Assembly: GCF_014863605.1 (NCBI RefSeq)
Contig: NZ_CP062252.1
Location: 5,403,001 to 5,467,000 of the forward strand
Source of the DNA: Pseudomonas allokribbensis
GTDB lineage: Bacteria > Pseudomonadota > Gammaproteobacteria > Pseudomonadales > Pseudomonadaceae
Length of the DNA: 64,000 bases
Direction of reading: 5' to 3'
Below, piece after piece: positions 61,203 through 64,000 of the stretch. The notes beneath the pieces were generated by a model. It was not told the origin of the DNA, made no database searches, and worked only from the letters and a program-made list of their open reading frames with translations. A program made the position numbers and the translations under genes. Each line of letters starts with the position of its first letter. Position 1 is the stretch's first letter.

Positions 61203-64000
61203 ATGCCTACGCCCAAGACTTACTCCATTTCGTTCCCCGCTACTCTGACCGGCAATGCCACTGTTGACAGCCTCATTTCCGGCACCTACTGGCTGGGATC
61301 CAACTGGGGTAAAGGTGGAACCAGTTTGAGCTATAGCTTCATGGCTCCTGGTACCTCGTACTTCGTCACCGACTACAGCCCCGACAATGAATACAACGCG
61401 CTGTACGAGCTCACCCCGGGTCAGAAGGCGGCGGTGAACTACTCACTGGGGACTTGGGCAGCCGTCACCAATCTCAACTTCAGCTTTACCACAGACACGC
61501 TGACCAACGTGGGCGACCTGCGTTTCGGCGGCTATCGGTTGATGGACAACAAGACCGCTGCCTGGGCTTATTTCCCTGCCAACACCCCGGCCGGTGGCGA
61601 TGTCTGGATTGGCCCGCAAACGGGCGAAGCCACCCCGCTGAAGGGGTCTTATGATGTCATGACCTTCATCCATGAGATCGGTCACGCACTGGGTCTCAAG
61701 CATCCGTTCGACGCCAGCTCGACCAACAAGACACTGCTGGATCCTTCACTGGACGACGTTCACTTCACGGTGATGAGTTACAGCAGCAATTACTCGTACC
61801 AGCCGACGACACCGATGGTTCTCGACATCATCGCGATTCAGAGCCTGTATGGCGTCAACACGATGTGGCAGACCGGCGACAACGTCTACAAGTGGGCACC
61901 TGACCAGTCGATTTTTGAAACCATCTGGGATGCCGGCGGTAACGACACCATTGATGGCAGCAATCAACTTGCCTCCGTGAAAATCAACCTGAATGAAGGG
62001 GCCTACAGCCAGATCGGCAAGACCTTCACTGACCTGAACACTCAGGCTGCGATCAATGACGGCCTGGCGATTGCCTATGGCGCAAAAATCGAGAATGCCA
62101 TCGGCTCGGCATTCGATGACGTCCTGATCGGCAACGCACTGAACAACACCCTTAACGGCATGGCAGGTGCAGACTCCATGACCGGGGGCGACGGTAATGA
62201 CACCTACTACGTCGATAACGCCGGCGATACCGTGGTTGAGCTTGCAAACGCCGGCTCGGGTATCGATACCGTCATTTCTTCCCTCAGCTACACCTTGGGC
62301 AACAATGTCGAAAACCTTACGCTGGTGGGCACCGACAATCTGACAGCCACCGGCAATGCGCTGAACAACGTATTGAACGGCAACAGTGGCAACAACTTCA
62401 TTGATGGTGGCGCCGGCGCGGACTTCATGGCCGGTGGCGCGGGCAACGACACCTACATCGTCGACAATGCCGGCGACGTGGTCAGCGAAACCAGTACCGT
62501 AGCCGGTGAAATCGACACCGTTCGCTCTTCGGTCAACTTCATCCTGGGCGCTAACCTCGAAAACCTCACCCTCACCGGCACTGGCGACATCTTTGCCTTG
62601 GGCAACTCGCAGGACAACGTGCTGATCGGCAACGACGGCAACAACCAGCTGTCCGGCGCCGGCGGCCTCGACACCATGATCGGCGGCAAGGGCAACGACA
62701 CCTATGGCCTCGATCAGGCCGGTGAACTGGCCCTGATCCAGGAGCTGGCCAACGAAGGCACCGACACCCTGCTTCTGACCTATGCCGCCACCTCGCAGAT
62801 TGTCGATATGACCATCAGCAACCTGCAGAACGTGGAAAACGTGACAGTGCTGGGCAGCGGTGCTTTCGCAGTACTCGGCAACAGCCTGGACAACGTGCTG
62901 ATCGGTAATGCCGACAACAATGTTCTCAACGGCGGAGCGGGCGCAGACACCCTCAATGGCGGCGCAGGCAATGACACCTATGTAGTCGACAACGTCGGTG
63001 ACGTGGTTATCGAAAACGGCACCTCGGCGACGGAAATCGATCAGGTTTACTCCTACATCAACTACACCCTGGGCAATAACGTCGAAAACCTTTCGCTGGT
63101 GGGTACTGACAATATCAACGCGACAGGCAACGCCCTGAACAACGTGTTGAACGGCAACAGCGGCAACAACATTCTCGACGGCGGAGCCGGCGCGGACTTC
63201 ATGGCCGGTGGCGCCGGCAACGACACCTACATCGTCGACAATGCCGGCGACGTGGTCAGCGAAACCAGCACCGTAGCCGGTGAAATCGACACCGTTCGCT
63301 CTTCGGTCAACTTCATCCTGGGTGCCAACCTCGAAAACCTCACCCTCACCGGCACTGGCGACATCTTTGCCTTGGGCAACTCGCAGGACAACGTGCTGAT
63401 CGGCAACGACGGCAATAACCAACTGTCCGGCGCCGGCGGCCTCGACACCATGATCGGCGGCAAAGGGAATGACACCTATGGCCTCGATCAGGCCGGTGAA
63501 CTGGCTCTGATTCAGGAGCTGGCCGACGAAGGCACCGACACGCTGCTTCTGACCTATGCCGCCACGGCGCAGACCAACGTCGTCGACCTGAACCTCAGCA
63601 ACCTGCGCAACGTCGAGAACGTCACGCTGCTGGGCAGCGGCAACTTCACGCTGACCGGTAACAGCCTGAACAACACCCTGATCGGCAACGCCGACAGCAA
63701 CATTATCGACGGCGGTGCCGGCGCGGACTTCATGGCCGGTGGCGCGGGCAACGACACCTACATCGTCGACAATGCCGGCGACGTGGTCAGCGAAACCAGT
63801 ACCGTAGCCGGTGAAATCGACACCGTTCGCTCTTCGGTCAACTTCATCCTGGGCGCTAACCTCGAAAACCTCACCCTCACCGGCACTGGCGACATCTTTG
63901 CCTTGGGCAACTCGCAGGACAACGTGCTGATCGGCAACGACGGCAACAACCAGCTGTCCGGCGCCGGTGGCCTCGACACCATGATCGGCGGCAAAGGTAA
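61203..64000 (+). CDS. Serralysin-like M10 metallopeptidase with long RTX-type repeat region (partial, 3' end outside window)
   Basis: Open frame from the ATG at 61203 (AGGA 10 bases upstream) to the right edge, at least 932 codons without a stop. Residues ~1-205 form the metzincin domain: zinc motif HEIGHALGLKH at 157-167 and Met-turn VMSYSS (Met191, Tyr193). There is no classic signal peptide, consistent with type I secretion. Next comes the M10 C-terminal-like part (~205-330; IWDAGGNDTIDGS, AYGAKIENAIGSAFDDVLIGN), then repeated RTX-like modules of the form GGAGADxMxGGxGNDTYxVDNAGD, alternating with LGNNVENLTL/LGANLENLTL and LNNVLNGN. Normal serralysins are about 480 residues, so this is far longer. 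No transporter gene is in the window. Another open frame over 61746-63422 on the minus strand is a shadow. Confidence 0.88.
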   Translation, partial: MPTPKTYSISFPATLTGNATVDSLISGTYWLGSNWGKGGTSLSYSFMAPGTSYFVTDYSPDNEYNALYELTPGQKAAVNYSLGTWAAVTNLNFSFTTDTLTNVGDLRFGGYRLMDNKTAAWAYFPANTPAGGDVWIGPQTGEATPLKGSYDVMTFIHEIGHALGLKHPFDASSTNKTLLDPSLDDVHFTVMSYSSNYSYQPTTPMVLDIIAIQSLYGVNTMWQTGDNVYKWAPDQSIFETIWDAGGNDTIDGSNQLASVKINLNEGAYSQIGKTFTDLNTQAAINDGLAIAYGAKIENAIGSAFDDVLIGNALNNTLNGMAGADSMTGGDGNDTYYVDNAGDTVVELANAGSGIDTVISSLSYTLGNNVENLTLVGTDNLTATGNALNNVLNGNSGNNFIDGGAGADFMAGGAGNDTYIVDNAGDVVSETSTVAGEIDTVRSSVNFILGANLENLTLTGTGDIFALGNSQDNVLIGNDGNNQLSGAGGLDTMIGGKGNDTYGLDQAGELALIQELANEGTDTLLLTYAATSQIVDMTISNLQNVENVTVLGSGAFAVLGNSLDNVLIGNADNNVLNGGAGADTLNGGAGNDTYVVDNVGDVVIENGTSATEIDQVYSYINYTLGNNVENLSLVGTDNINATGNALNNVLNGNSGNNILDGGAGADFMAGGAGNDTYIVDNAGDVVSETSTVAGEIDTVRSSVNFILGANLENLTLTGTGDIFALGNSQDNVLIGNDGNNQLSGAGGLDTMIGGKGNDTYGLDQAGELALIQELADEGTDTLLLTYAATAQTNVVDLNLSNLRNVENVTLLGSGNFTLTGNSLNNTLIGNADSNIIDGGAGADFMAGGAGNDTYIVDNAGDVVSETSTVAGEIDTVRSSVNFILGANLENLTLTGTGDIFALGNSQDNVLIGNDGNNQLSGAGGLDTMIGGKG
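62412..62791 (+). repeat. RTX module, copy 1 of a 380-bp near-identical repeat
   Basis: Inside the M10 gene. Begins at GCCGGCGCGGACTTC and encodes GADFMAGGAGNDTYIVDNAG... through GLDQAGELALIQEL. It shares near-identical DNA with copies at 63186 and 63717. Confidence 0.9.
63186..63565 (+). repeat. RTX module, copy 2
   Basis: Starts 774 bp (258 codons) after copy 1. By eye, about 8 differences from copy 1 in the first 284 bases, all synonymous. Confidence 0.9.
63717..64000 (+). repeat. RTX module, copy 3 (cut by the window edge)
   Basis: Starts 531 bp (177 codons) after copy 2. By eye it differs from copy 1 at only about 3 of 284 bases, so it is closer to copy 1 than to the nearer copy 2. Confidence 0.9.

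Noticed and set aside
61746..63422. 558-codon minus-strand frame opposite the M10 gene
   Set aside because: Repetitive because the RTX modules are repetitive; the plus strand carries the metzincin motifs.
62412..64000. Regular direct repeats as a possible CRISPR array
   Set aside because: Units of ~380 bp stay in one reading frame and code for RTX motifs; there are no short repeat-spacer units or cas genes.

Overview
The window is a chromosomal segment of a Pseudomonas, most likely of the P. fluorescens group. The evidence is the high G+C coding style, the complete gammaproteobacterial division and cell-wall (dcw) cluster, a cyo oxidase whose CyoC has a His-rich N-terminus, a split petABC cytochrome bc1 operon beside sspAB, OprD- and Aer-type genes, and a FhpR/NorR-hmp pair. 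The species call is inference from gene content; no tRNA, rRNA operon, insertion sequence, prophage or CRISPR array was seen.

Layout. 1-3286: cyoC (cut by the window edge), cyoB and cyoA of the cytochrome bo3 quinol oxidase, minus strand. 4110-8261: dsbB, a secreted SnoaL-like protein, and the flavohaemoprotein gene hmp facing its sigma-54 activator gene norR across an intergenic region with three GTC-N5-GAC boxes. 8294-12579: cheV behind a good FliA-type promoter, a GNAT acetyltransferase, a small secreted protein, a Cys-cluster protein and an Aer-type PAS chemoreceptor. 12600-14033: an accessory patch with two small genes, a CAC trinucleotide microsatellite and a hairpin-rich repeat-like stretch. 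14034-23807: an RND efflux adaptor and pump, a two-component system of the CopRS/CusRS type, a small exported peptide, an OprD porin and a diguanylate cyclase.

23869-41686 is the dcw cluster on the minus strand, in transcription order mraZ, rsmH, ftsL, ftsI, murE, murF, mraY, murD, ftsW, murG, murC, ddlB, ftsQ, ftsA, ftsZ, lpxC. Most genes overlap or nearly touch. It starts from a near-consensus promoter followed by three MraZ-type repeats at 10-bp period. 42090-42446 is rnpB (RNase P RNA). 42517-47044 is rsmI, divergent from lpoA-yraN-diaA/gmhA-dolP. 47096-52052 holds sspBA, petABC and rplM-rpsI, all minus strand. 52228-60997 holds an aldo/keto reductase, an acyl-CoA dehydrogenase divergent from a GlxA-type regulator, zapE, trpS, an alpha/beta hydrolase, a yhcB/zapG-like gene, a YiaD-like OmpA lipoprotein and an MBL-fold hydrolase.

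From 61203 to the right edge runs one open gene for a serralysin-like M10 metallopeptidase followed by a long RTX-like repeat region with three nearly identical DNA modules. It is the most unusual gene in the window and is cut by the edge. Most of the rest is conserved Pseudomonas core. I found no clear wholly new multi-gene system. The best leads are the mosaic M10/RTX protein, the microsatellite upstream of a fimbrial-like gene, the MraZ operator variant, the three-box NorR enhancer with a weak -12 element, and several unexplained palindromes.
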